Assembly (NCBI GenBank): GCA_016932435.1 | Contig: JAFGCW010000036.1 | Location: 46,498 to 110,497, forward strand | DNA: 64,000 bases | Source: Dehalococcoidales bacterium | Lineage (GTDB): Bacteria; Chloroflexota; Dehalococcoidia; Dehalococcoidales; UBA2162 | Direction of reading: 5' to 3' | Part shown: one piece after another, positions 43,965 to 52,826 of the stretch | Position numbering within the stretch: the stretch's first letter is position 1 | Layout of the letters: each line of letters starts with the position of its first letter | Translations under genes and position numbers: made by a program | Notes under the pieces: model-generated | The model's input: only the letters and a program-made list of their open reading frames with translations | Databases searched by the model: none | What the model was told of the DNA's origin: nothing

Positions 43965-44260
43965 GCTTTAAATCCCCATTTATCGTAACCGGCTTTGGGG
44001 TTTTCTATATATTCCTTGTAATGGGTGTAAACCTCTTCTGCAACCCGAACGAGGGATTCGAAATGGTGTCCTCGGTTCAGCCGTTCAACTGTGTAAGATA
44101 GAAGAAATATGAGTTGCAGGTCTTCCCAAGCTGGGGTCCATGTATATTTTCCTGCATTATTCGTATATGGTTTTACTTTTTTGTCACCAAACCTAATTTG
44201 TAGTTCCACACGACCATCTGGAAACTTGCCCGTCTCATGCCCCGTAAAGAATATTCGCAT
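43961..44260 (-). CDS. Hypothetical protein
   Basis: A 99-residue soluble protein without recognised motif. Residues 45-75 (WEDLQLIFLLSYTVERLNRG) form a probable helix. It lies between the TPR gene and the lipoprotein gene, overlapping the latter by four bases, so it is expressed with them. Confidence 0.55.
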   Translation of the reverse strand: MRIFFTGHETGKFPDGRVELQIRFGDKKVKPYTNNAGKYTWTPAWEDLQLIFLLSYTVERLNRGHHFESLVRVAEEVYTHYKEYIENPKAGYDKWGFKA

Positions 44261-44325
44261 TGTGAGCCCCCATTGCTACTATTTCTTTCCAAGACTGCGT
44301 GACCTGATAAATATGGCTATACTTT

Positions 44326-45552
44326 TCAGATATTATCAAGCATTTTAATCTCTTCCAGGCTGTTCTTAGCAGTCCTTCTGTATTCCTTGTCGCCGGTAAG
44401 TTTAAGCACTTCATTGGCATGTTCCTTAACCATCTTGCGAGCGTACTCATAGCTACACCCCAGTGCTTCTAGCGTTATATCACCAAATATATCGCCATAA
44501 CCTGGCGGCGCTGTCACACCTTTCGAAGCGCCTATGGCAACCTTGTATAGGGTGCTCATGTTCAGATGAGGACCGGGGTCCCTCGGAGATAAGCTTATCG
44601 CCTTGAGTAGAGCACGTTCTGCATCCCTGGCTCTACCAGTTTTCATGTATCCGAGACCCAAGCCCTCCCAGCTTGGCGCTGAATCTGGGTTTCGAGAAAC
44701 TATTTGTTCAATCCTGTACACAGCTTCATCAGGATTATTCTCAAGCATCTGTTGGGTTTGTCGCAACTCTAGCTCATCAGTTCCCAGTGTCGACAATGCT
44801 TCAGGAAGACGCCTCAGTATAGATAGCTTCTTCTGCAAAGGCCTCCGTGAAGCTGTGTTTTTCGGCGGTGCCAACCTGAGAGCCTCTTTCACGTGTTTCT
44901 CCGCCAAGCGAATGACTTCCTCAATAGTGTATCCTAAATTATGGAGAGACATCTTTGCCCATTCGGGATGGGAGAAGTTATCTGGCGGTGACAGAAGCCC
45001 GGCGTTTGCAAGGGCACACAAGTAGAACTCTGCCAAATAGTCATGAGGCGTAGACGTGTCCGGCCACATTTTGATGCCCCCAATATACACCTTCTCCGCA
45101 TCCTTGAACCTGCCAGCTATAGAATATACGAGGCCTAAAAACGGCCATGTCCAATCAGGTCTCTCGCTCACCAATTTCTCAACGAACAAAACCCTGCCCT
45201 CAATGGTCTGGCCATTTGGCAACAGGTCCGCGAATTCCTGCATCGCCTCTGCCCTGGTTCGCCAGAGCCTTGCATGGTTGTAAGTAGCTTCCAGAGCGCT
45301 CTCCCAGTCACCCGGCTTATATTTACGGACCACTATCGAGCCATTGGTCTCGACTACGAACCTGACCTTAGTAATGAACTTCCCGCCTGCCTGGTATAGG
45401 TGCCCACCACCTGGGAGATGATTTACGCGACAATAAACACCCCATATGTTCAAGTAAGACCTATCTCTTACCGGAAGTACAGATTTGGCGTCTGCCACGG
45501 TTTTAACCCTCTCCAACAACCCGCGAGAAGGCTCACGCTGTCTCTGCCCCAC
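44326..45552 (-). CDS. TPR-repeat protein
   Basis: A 408-residue protein with helical repeats from residue 110 on: WPFLGLVYSIAGRFKDAEKVY, SAPSWEGLGLGYMKTGRARD and the following AISLSPRDPGPHLNMSTLY. These are tetratricopeptide repeats, which mediate protein contacts. No signal peptide or enzyme domain was found. Starts at GTG 45552 with AAGGAG six bases upstream. Likely first gene of the operon with the two hypothetical genes downstream. Confidence 0.7.
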   Translation of the reverse strand: MGQRQREPSRGLLERVKTVADAKSVLPVRDRSYLNIWGVYCRVNHLPGGGHLYQAGGKFITKVRFVVETNGSIVVRKYKPGDWESALEATYNHARLWRTRAEAMQEFADLLPNGQTIEGRVLFVEKLVSERPDWTWPFLGLVYSIAGRFKDAEKVYIGGIKMWPDTSTPHDYLAEFYLCALANAGLLSPPDNFSHPEWAKMSLHNLGYTIEEVIRLAEKHVKEALRLAPPKNTASRRPLQKKLSILRRLPEALSTLGTDELELRQTQQMLENNPDEAVYRIEQIVSRNPDSAPSWEGLGLGYMKTGRARDAERALLKAISLSPRDPGPHLNMSTLYKVAIGASKGVTAPPGYGDIFGDITLEALGCSYEYARKMVKEHANEVLKLTGDKEYRRTAKNSLEEIKMLDNI

Positions 45553-45905
45553 TGCCTGCTCCTTCGGTTAATTATTTCGTACGATGTTACTTCATAGATT
45601 CCGTTTACAATTATATTCTGTTGTATGTTTAGTGTAAATCGGTTATCACCCTGGACTAAAGATTGAGGCTGCAGTCTACTTGGGGAGGACATGAAGGCGG
45701 TGCTGGGTAAAAAAACAGAAGGTGACTCGGGTCACATTTCATCTTCTCTCATGATGGTGGCACCTAAAAATGAAAATTCAGGGAGTGATGGAATTACTCT
45801 GAAAACCAATTTGCTACCTGTTGACAGACTAATCATTCTGTTCGTAAAGTTGGTTACGTTTTTACCGTATAAGAGTCTGGAGTTATTATTGTATAATGAC
45901 TCCAG
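45553..45905. promoter_or_regulatory. Upstream region of the HtrA-like gene: promoter and inverted repeat
   Basis: TTGACA (45822-45827) and TAAAGT (45845-45850) with a 17-bp spacer form a plausible promoter. CTGGAGT (45877-45883) and ACTCCAG (45899-45905) form an inverted repeat ending at the ATG and enclosing TATAAT; the GGAG within the first arm is the only ribosome-binding-site-like word. This could be an operator or a hairpin that controls translation. A 72-codon ORF (45691-45909) overlaps the start by four bases but looks non-coding. Confidence 0.45.
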
Positions 45906-47330
45906 ATGAAAAATACAATAGCCATAATACTATTATTACTTATCCTAACAATATCTAGCTGTACGGGACAGTCTGACGGTAGTAACACGCAAAATGGAAA
46001 AGAAAATACCCAAACTGATACACCTGTACCTTCAGCAAATACTAGTGAAGTTATAACGGTTGCAGATGCAATTGCACAAGTTAGTCATTGCGTAGTTTAT
46101 ATTAAAGCTGCTTTTGGAACGTGGTGTGCTTCAGGAACAGGAATAATCATTGATAATAATGGCTACATAATTACGAATAATCATGTAGTAGAGAAAGGCT
46201 ATTCTGCATCAATTTATTTCCGAGACAAGGCAATCAATGCAGAAATAGTTTTTCGGGATCCAGATAAAGACTTAGCAATCCTTAAATGTCCCAATGGCAA
46301 CTATCCAGCAATAACGCTTGGGAGTACAATCCAACCAGCACTAGGTGAAGACGTTATAGCTATTGGCTTTCCTTTTTCTTCAGTGTTGGGAGATTCGCCA
46401 TCATTATCAAAGGGTGTAGTTTCGGCTCTTCGGACTATTGACGGACTCAAGTACATACAGACAGATGCCTCGTTAAATCCAGGTAATAGCGGTGGACCTT
46501 TGATAAATACTCGCGGAGAAGTTATTGGTATAAACACTTTGAAATTATCGGAAAGTGAAGGCGTAGGTTTTGCTATTGATGTAGAAGGTATTAAAGGTTT
46601 CATAGAAAGCATCTTACAAAAAATCATTGCTGGTGAGTTGCTTTTACAGAAACAACCAGCACAGAGAGCAAAGTTGCCAACGGAGGGTATAATTTTCCAA
46701 TATCATGGAAATGGGATATCTCCATCATTCAGCATCAATTCTTCACCATGGACACTATATTTTAAACCAGAATTCGATGGTCGTGTCATAATATGGGCGA
46801 GTGAAACCTTAAAAGTCAATGATTGGATTCGAGTATTTGGGACAGAGCACAACATTCACTTGAATGTAACTGCAGGTAGATTATATCAAACTTACATTTA
46901 CTCTCTCACTGGTGATTCTATAGTAATTGGTCCAGCTGATGGAATGACTACCATTTCATCCGGAATAGGAGAGTGGACAGTATGGGTTGTAGAGGAACCT
47001 GCCTTAGTTTTATCGCTGCCTTGTGCTTTTTCAGGTGAAGGTGAGGTAAATACAACTCCAGTTTTGTTAGAAAATTCAAAGAAGTATAAACTTACTTTTA
47101 TTACCTCCTGGGATGGTGATATTTCTATAGCTTGGAAAAGTATCGATAATAAAGTCCTTTTCCATCGGAATACTAAATCATGGGTGGACTTTCCTAAAAG
47201 CGTGGTTGCAGGCATGAAAAATGAGTACATATTTACATGGAAGTACCCCACGCAAACTACATATCTACACGTCGAGTGGGCGCCGCCTGTAAGTAATTGG
47301 ACAATTCATATATCAGAAATTAATGAATAG
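45906..47330 (+). CDS. HtrA/DegP-like trypsin-type serine protease lipoprotein
   Basis: A 474-residue secreted protease. The signal peptide ends in ISSCTG (lipobox-like). The S1C protease domain spans about residues 50-235 with the catalytic triad NNHVV (His), DKDLAILK (Asp) and LNPGNSGGPL (Ser). There is no PDZ domain; instead a strand-rich C-terminal part (residues 250-474) probably forms one or two beta-sandwiches. It should degrade misfolded or specific proteins outside the membrane. Confidence 0.85.
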   Translation: MKNTIAIILLLLILTISSCTGQSDGSNTQNGKENTQTDTPVPSANTSEVITVADAIAQVSHCVVYIKAAFGTWCASGTGIIIDNNGYIITNNHVVEKGYSASIYFRDKAINAEIVFRDPDKDLAILKCPNGNYPAITLGSTIQPALGEDVIAIGFPFSSVLGDSPSLSKGVVSALRTIDGLKYIQTDASLNPGNSGGPLINTRGEVIGINTLKLSESEGVGFAIDVEGIKGFIESILQKIIAGELLLQKQPAQRAKLPTEGIIFQYHGNGISPSFSINSSPWTLYFKPEFDGRVIIWASETLKVNDWIRVFGTEHNIHLNVTAGRLYQTYIYSLTGDSIVIGPADGMTTISSGIGEWTVWVVEEPALVLSLPCAFSGEGEVNTTPVLLENSKKYKLTFITSWDGDISIAWKSIDNKVLFHRNTKSWVDFPKSVVAGMKNEYIFTWKYPTQTTYLHVEWAPPVSNWTIHISEINE

Positions 47331-47625
47331 GGTCGTCTTATGTAGTAGCTCGAGTTGATTATTTGTCTTCCACTCTGGCTTGATATGCGCTAATACACTA
47401 AATTCCAGCTAAGGAAAATTAAACTTATCATTTGGCGATTATCTGAAAGCCAACTCAAACGTCCGAGTTCTGCCTCTTGTCCAATATTCCCCCGTTACAA
47501 GACATGCATGCTTGGATTATAACACCAGTGGAAATACATTAATGAAGGTTTTACCCTTTGTCCGGTATGGTGGGCGGTAATAAAAATAAATGGAATTTCC
47601 CAAATATTCACAACTTTACTGGATA

Positions 47626-47708
47626 TTCCGGTGCGGCAGAGCCGCAGTTCCGGTGATGGGTAAGCCAGTGTTCCGGTCACTGCGGAGCCACCGTTCCGGT
47701 AGTGGAAG
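47626..47708. repeat. Left terminal repeat block of an IS21-like element
   Basis: TTCCGG occurs at 47626, 47648, 47671 and 47694, spaced 22-23 bp, each within a longer AGCCAC-containing unit. It mirrors the right block in inverted orientation. Confidence 0.65.
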
Positions 47709-47755
47709 CCACTTGATATTATCGGGTAATTATTCCTTAATACCGTAGACCTCTC

Positions 47756-48097
47756 TCATTGACGGTTCGTCACTATCGCAATGAAAATCTCGATTATATA
47801 GGAATCATACACTATTCTTTCGAGGATAGCATCCGCCAGCGTAGCTTCATCGATCTTTGCGTACCAGCCTGCCGGAGCAAACTGGGAACAGAAAATGGTG
47901 GATGCTTTCTTGTGCCTGCTGTGGATGATTTCGAGCAGATCTCTAGCCTCGCTTTCTTTTAAGGAGACCAGCATCCATTCGTCCAGTACAAGTAAATTGA
48001 CCCTCAGGTACTGGTAGTGGTAGCAGAACTGGGAATACATCAGTGGCTGCTCGTTGGCCAGGCGACAGCTGGTGAAGAAACTCCTTCCGTATCCCAA
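47756..48097 (-). pseudogene. IstB-like ATPase remnant (IS21 family)
   Basis: A 113-residue remnant. LLVLDEWMLVSLKESEARDLL, STIFCSQF and TLADAILERIVYDSYIIEI match the Walker B and C-terminal part of IstB helper ATPases. The N-terminal part, including a clean Walker A, is missing (only GYGRSFF is left). It lies inside the repeat-bounded IS remnant, so the gene is not functional. Confidence 0.75.
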
Positions 48098-48267
48098 TAA
48101 TCTATAAGCTGGTAGAGGTGTGATTGATTATTATCCAAAGAGCCATTATACTAAACGCCGGAGTGGCTCACTTTTAAAACGGTGTTTGGCGCACTTTTAG
48201 AGCGTTGCCTCCACCTGAGGGTAACTCCGGATTTGGCCATCTCTTTGTGAAGGTACTCCAGGTTCGG

Positions 48268-48486
48268 CTACCTGCGCGGAACAGATCCTGGCGGCGAATC
48301 AGGAAAAAGTAATTTCTCCAGGTCGTTGTCTGTCAGACCATCTTTCAATGGCCACCCGATACTTGTTTCCTTTGCTCGCTCCAGTACCTTCTTTACCGTA
48401 TTCCGTGAGTACTGGCAGCTTGCGGCAATCCCGCGCTGACTGATTCCCCTGCTGTGGAGCCGGAGAATCTCCCGATAGTTGGTCAT
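48268..48486 (-). pseudogene. IstA transposase N-terminal remnant (IS21 family)
   Basis: A 72-residue fragment, TNYREILRLHSRGISQRGIA through YSRNTVKKVLER, which is the N-terminal helix-turn-helix of IS21-type IstA. The rest of the transposase is missing; only about 170 bp separate it from the IstB remnant, so an internal deletion has removed the catalytic domain. The start codon and GGAGGGTCAGT-type region before it are intact. Confidence 0.75.
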
Positions 48487-48569
48487 CTACTGACCCTCCT
48501 TAAAAAATATTTGTGCCATAAAGCACAAACACATTCTAAGGAAAGTCGAAACTTGGGTGATTCTGCGCT

Positions 48570-48665
48570 CCGGAAGGGTGGCTCTCCATCACCGGAACCG
48601 TGGCTCTCTTTTCGCCGGAATAGTGGCTCTCATACTCCGGAACCATGGCTCAATTTAGTCCGGAA
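48570..48665. repeat. Right terminal repeat block of the IS21-like element
   Basis: CCGGAA occurs at 48570, 48592, 48615, 48637 and 48660, alternately 22 and 23 bp apart, within TGGCTCTC-containing units. IS21 ends are known to carry several transposase-binding repeats. Confidence 0.7.
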
Positions 48666-48752
48666 TACTCACTTTACTTGACCATGCTCATAAGTGCATC
48701 TATAATGCGTGTTACAATAAACCTTAAAGATACAAGATGTGGAGGTCAAATC

Positions 48753-49649
48753 ATGATTCTATCAGATAAGGATTTGAAAAACCGCATTGTTCAAGACCCA
48801 CAAGAAATTGCGTCAGCGATAGAATACTGGCAACAAGGAGATTGGGACAAGATAGCGGACAAGATGGTAATCGACCCATTTCAAGACCTTTTCTTAGGCC
48901 CTTGTTGTTATAGTCTATCTGTAGGTGATGAATATGTATCCCTGAGAGATCCATATAATTCCCACCAACTCAAGAAAGGGCAACACATTAGTATAGGACC
49001 CAGTGAAACTGTACTTATTCTAACTCGGGAGTATGTTTGTCTACCTCGAAACGTCCTAGCAATGATAGTGCCAAGAGCAGCTTGGATATTTGAAGGTATC
49101 TTACTATCTACCACTCGAATCGACCCGACGTGGTATGGTAAATTACTCATCGGCGTTACAAATATAGCAAAAAATCCTGTAGCCCTTGACTATGGTGAGG
49201 ATTTTTGCACAAGTTATTTTATGGAGAGTACTCGGATAGAAAAAGCGCTTAGTAAAGATGTTCATAAATCCTTAGGTCGAGAAACAATCGGCACTATAAG
49301 GTTTGCACATGCTAAACCGCAGAAGTTATTACTCCCTGATAATGTCTCGAAAGAAGATATCGAGACGGTAGTCGATTTATATGGTTGGCCATGGGACGTC
49401 GTTAGAGGGATGTTTGAACTCACCAAGAAAGAACTTGGTGCATTTATAGAAACTGAAGTAACTGCAGATATAGTGGATTTGGCTACAACTGCGGCAATAA
49501 CTACAGCATTTGACAGGCTAGAGGCTCAATCTGTTGAGCAAACTAGATGGACAAGGACTCTTATTATTACTTTGATAACTGTTTTTAGCACCGTTGGTGC
49601 AGGAATACTTGCAGCTGCGATTACCTATATAGTTAAGCAACTTACCTAA
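48753..49649 (+). CDS. dCTP deaminase/dUTPase-fold protein with C-terminal membrane anchor
   Basis: A 298-residue protein beginning MILSDKDLKNRI, the standard start of dCTP deaminases, and containing TTRIDPTWYGKLLIGVTN where Dcd enzymes have HRIDPGWxGxxxLExxN. The catalytic Glu of the LEFYN motif appears to be Gly, and the SSxARxG loop is not conserved, so activity is doubtful. After the fold a roughly 90-residue helical tail ends in one transmembrane helix (TLIITLITVFSTVGAGILAA). GGAGG precedes ATG 48753. A membrane-tethered, possibly non-catalytic nucleotide sensor is a reasonable guess. Confidence 0.65.
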   Translation: MILSDKDLKNRIVQDPQEIASAIEYWQQGDWDKIADKMVIDPFQDLFLGPCCYSLSVGDEYVSLRDPYNSHQLKKGQHISIGPSETVLILTREYVCLPRNVLAMIVPRAAWIFEGILLSTTRIDPTWYGKLLIGVTNIAKNPVALDYGEDFCTSYFMESTRIEKALSKDVHKSLGRETIGTIRFAHAKPQKLLLPDNVSKEDIETVVDLYGWPWDVVRGMFELTKKELGAFIETEVTADIVDLATTAAITTAFDRLEAQSVEQTRWTRTLIITLITVFSTVGAGILAAAITYIVKQLT

Positions 49650-50052
49650 CCCAGAGTCGCCATCTCTTTTTGTAGTTACTTATGGCACGCTCTACGGCTT
49701 CTGTCAGGTTTTCCGTAATTTCAGTCGAGAGTATTTCTAAGGCTTTCTTACCTGCACCCCGCCCCAGTATTGTCAATGCTAAGAATCTTTTAGGTAACAG
49801 ACCATCAAGCCTATAATGATAGTCTCGGATGTATCCTTTATTGTCTAAAATCTTTATATCATAAAGTAAGTCTGTAGAAAGGAGAAATCTGTCTGAAAAA
49901 GAATAGCCTAATGGGAATGCTCGCTGAAATTCCCTAATACTTTCTTGAAATTCCGAAATGCTTACCTCATTCCTACCTAGGTTTGAAAACAAATAGAATG
50001 CAGCAAGTAGATAATCAAGTTTATTTTGTGTATTTATATCCACTTCACTCAT
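49642..50052 (-). CDS. Hypothetical protein
   Basis: A 136-residue helical protein convergent with the dCTP-deaminase-like gene (8-bp overlap). Start at ATG 50052 behind AGGTG; a GTG three codons earlier is too close to the site. Residues 95-135 (LTILGRGAGKKALEILS then AVERAISNYKKR) are helical and basic. The middle contains LLYDIKILDNKGYIRDYHYRL, winged-helix-like. No family recognised. Confidence 0.5.
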   Translation of the reverse strand: MSEVDINTQNKLDYLLAAFYLFSNLGRNEVSISEFQESIREFQRAFPLGYSFSDRFLLSTDLLYDIKILDNKGYIRDYHYRLDGLLPKRFLALTILGRGAGKKALEILSTEITENLTEAVERAISNYKKRWRLWVR

Positions 50053-50522
50053 ACTTAACACCTATAACAAAACACCTACAGCAATAAGAGTATCATCTTT
50101 CTTTTATAAATTGTCAATTACTTAAGTCATAAGTTATTAAAAAAATTCTTACTATTTTTATTGAAACATACGTTCTAATGTATTGTCAACAATAGTAAAA
50201 CAAGGAAGATCCGTCTCACTGACGGATCTTCCTTGTCCTAAAGAGTAGAATAGATAGTAGTTCCAGTTTTCTAACTAGAATGATTGAACCACCACAAGTC
50301 TTCTATGCGTTCATTTTCGGTTTATTTCGCGATTTTTCACTATTATCGAATCGATCATTCACCAAATTGGTGTAGGAATGAAAATGAGGTTTGTAGACAA
50401 TTGCAATTGCTGAGAGCAGTTTATCGAAACTCAGTAGGATTTAGGTCTTAAAACAAATGCCATAGACTGACTTACGGATTTATTAGTATTCCAAGAATGA
50501 ATAAAGGCAAAACATCGTTCTA
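50053..50522. other. AT-rich intergenic region with terminator
   Basis: About 470 bp without a gene. It holds a long perfect hairpin listed separately. Confidence 0.4.
50201..50235 (-). terminator. Strong hairpin, probable terminator for the minus-strand gene at 50523
   Basis: CAAGGAAGATCCGTC pairs perfectly with GACGGATCTTCCTTG (15 bp, 5-base loop); on the minus strand it is followed by TTTTAC. Confidence 0.65.
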
Positions 50523-51185
50523 CTAACTTGACCCAGCCTTTCCGAATCGCCAGTTGGGGAATTGATCTCTTAAGAGAGGAAGATGTGCGTTCCAATCTCC
50601 CTCGTGTGTAATTTCGAGAGGTAGCAAGACTACAGGTCTTTCCTCCTGAGTGTCGTATTCTATATAACCCCATCTAAATCCAAGCAGCCAGGAAATTTCC
50701 TCGTCTCTTGATCTTACTGGTACAGTAGTCAGAAACGTATCTGCAATCCACTTTAGTTGAGTGTGTTGGGTTAGATTCAGACATGGAGCATCAAAAGCTT
50801 GTGGCAGATTACCGTACGCAAAGAAAGGAAGTTCGAGATTCTGAAAAGGCTGTAGACGATCCACAGATACTTCTAGTTCTACTGGATCGTTCTCGCTACC
50901 GTATGAATCGCAATACTTGTCCGTTACCACCTGTATCCAACCTAAGATCGTTCGATACCCGGTTCCTTCATAGTTTTCTATCCATGCCTGCATTGTAGGA
51001 TATCCGATAGTGAGATTGATATCGAAACCCAAAGCAGTCAGACTATCGTTGCTCAGCTCAGCTAGATTATCGAAGCCAGCCTGCACAGGATCTTCATTTC
51101 TCCCATAGGAGACCATAGCAAGTCCTTTACGGTCATTGTGGTAAAAAGGAATTTTTATTATCGATTCATGAGAAGTGGTTTCCAT
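50523..51185 (-). CDS. Hypothetical protein
   Basis: A 220-residue soluble, acidic, aromatic-rich protein (LLGFRWGYIEYDTQEE near residue 165; PLLRDQFPNWRFG at the end). No signal peptide or catalytic motif. AAAGGA precedes the ATG. It may be a stand-alone accessory gene; no family recognised. Confidence 0.55.
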   Translation of the reverse strand: METTSHESIIKIPFYHNDRKGLAMVSYGRNEDPVQAGFDNLAELSNDSLTALGFDINLTIGYPTMQAWIENYEGTGYRTILGWIQVVTDKYCDSYGSENDPVELEVSVDRLQPFQNLELPFFAYGNLPQAFDAPCLNLTQHTQLKWIADTFLTTVPVRSRDEEISWLLGFRWGYIEYDTQEERPVVLLPLEITHEGDWNAHLPLLRDQFPNWRFGKAGSS

Positions 51186-51499
51186 TGAGATCCTTTTTGT
51201 TTACCAGATTTTCTTTAAATAGTCGGCTTTTAGGTAAGGTGATTATACACACAACGCCATGTCTGAACAACAGCAAGCCTTTGATATGGCAATAGAGTCA
51301 CACAAGTGTCGGAATTATATGATTCCACCATCGATGAAGGCAAGTCCTAGAACCAGGATAGGCACTGCAAATACCAGATTTATTATTGAGATTGAAAATC
51401 CGCTGGATCCTTGACGGTACATTTATGAACCTATATACTGGCAAAACCTGAAATGCTTTAACTACTAGACTATTCTATTGTCTCGGAGAAGATACTTCA
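51186..51499. other. Intergenic region
   Basis: No supported gene; separates the divergent 50523 gene and the MFS transporter and must hold both promoters, though no clear box pair was seen. Confidence 0.3.
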
Positions 51500-52750
51500 G
51501 TGAAAAAATTCTTTGTCCTGTGGTCCAGCCAGGCGGCTTCGATGTTTGGAAGTTCTGTAGTAGGGTTTGCTATGGCTTGGTATGTTGCAGATGAGACAGG
51601 CTCTGCCACGATTCTCTCTACAGCCATGATGATGAATGTCCTTCCCTGGGTTTTTCTGGGGCCATTCATCGGACCACTTGTCGACCGCTGGAACCGGAAA
51701 AAGATAATGATCTTTTCAGACCTTATTACCATGCTTCTGACAGTGGTGCTTGTAATCTTATTTTACTATGATGTTATTCAATTGTGGCACATATATGTTG
51801 TACTGTTTTTCAGGGCTGTAGGTGGAGCATTCCAGATGCCCGCATTTAACTCTACAGTTCCTATGATTGTGGAGGAAAAACACCTGGTGAGAGCGAACGG
51901 GCTTAACCTTACACTCTTCGGCCTGATCAACCTGGTCGGACCGCCATCCGGAGCCTTTCTCATGGAAACATTACCCATCCAATGGGTGCTGTCAGTAGAT
52001 ATCATCACCGCACTGCTGGCTATAGGTATTTTACTCCTGTTGAGAATACCGCAGCCGATACACACCACGTTAACAGAAAAGCTGAATGTTATAGGCGATA
52101 TGGTGCAGGGATTCCGCTACGTAGCATCATGGAAAGCTCTCCTGGTCCTGTTTGTTATTGGCGCAATAATAAATTTTGTCGCTGTACCGGGAGAGATGTT
52201 GCTGCCGATGTTAGTAAAGGTACGTCTGGGTGGCGATGTCTTGAAACTCGGGTGGTTAGGGACAGCCTTCGGGAGTGGCGTTATCGCCGGCGGTCTGATT
52301 CTCAGTGCCTGGGGAGGATTTAAGAAACGGATTGCTACCATATTTATGAGTTTTATCATGTACAGCATCGTGGTATTCATATTCGGTTATACCTCGGAAA
52401 GTCTTTTCTTCCTGGGACTGTCCATGTGGTTTCTGGCAGGTGTGGCAAATGCATTCGGCAACGCTCCAATCGGAGCGATATTGCAATCAGTGGTCCCGAA
52501 AGACATGCAGGGAAGAGTGTTTTCTCTCATAGGTTCTTCAAGCTCGGCGGCGATTCCACTAGGTCTACTTGTGTTCGGGCCGGTGGCGGATGCTATAGGT
52601 ATCCACATGATCTACCATATTGCAGGGATAGTAATCCTTGTAACCGTTTTAATCGGCTTTTATTTCGGTAACGTGATGGATTTAGAAAATCAGAAAGCGG
52701 CAGATCTATTTGAAGACAATAGCAATTCCTCTTCCTCTTCACCAGAGTAA
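51500..52750 (+). CDS. Major facilitator superfamily transporter
   Basis: A 416-residue membrane protein with about 12 hydrophobic helices and the loop 2-3 motif GPFIGPLVDRWNRKKIM (MFS motif A: GxLxDRxxRK). It resembles the MFS_3 / enterobactin-exporter-like and macrolide-efflux-like (MefA) branch. It should export a small molecule using the proton gradient. It starts at GTG 51500 with GGAG ten bases before. It heads the methyltransferase/acetyltransferase island, so a drug or toxin substrate is plausible. Confidence 0.8.
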   Translation: MKKFFVLWSSQAASMFGSSVVGFAMAWYVADETGSATILSTAMMMNVLPWVFLGPFIGPLVDRWNRKKIMIFSDLITMLLTVVLVILFYYDVIQLWHIYVVLFFRAVGGAFQMPAFNSTVPMIVEEKHLVRANGLNLTLFGLINLVGPPSGAFLMETLPIQWVLSVDIITALLAIGILLLLRIPQPIHTTLTEKLNVIGDMVQGFRYVASWKALLVLFVIGAIINFVAVPGEMLLPMLVKVRLGGDVLKLGWLGTAFGSGVIAGGLILSAWGGFKKRIATIFMSFIMYSIVVFIFGYTSESLFFLGLSMWFLAGVANAFGNAPIGAILQSVVPKDMQGRVFSLIGSSSSAAIPLGLLVFGPVADAIGIHMIYHIAGIVILVTVLIGFYFGNVMDLENQKAADLFEDNSNSSSSSPE

Positions 52751-52826
52751 CAACGAGCGTTTTACGACTCAGACAAATAGCCTGTGCATTCTTGTTGGCA
52801 TTCAGATTACCGAGTATAATCTGCCT

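Larger units (their letters stand above)
47626..48665. mobile_element. Decayed IS21-family insertion element
   Basis: About 1.04 kb bounded by inverted multi-copy repeat blocks, with truncated istA and istB genes in the usual order on the minus strand. A complete IS21 element is about 2 kb or more, so roughly half has been lost. It cannot transpose by itself, but its ends might be mobilised in trans. Confidence 0.75.

Noticed and set aside
45691..45909. 72-codon ORF overlapping the protease start by four bases
   Set aside because: Composition looks random, the ribosome-binding site is only two bases from the ATG, and a promoter lies inside it.
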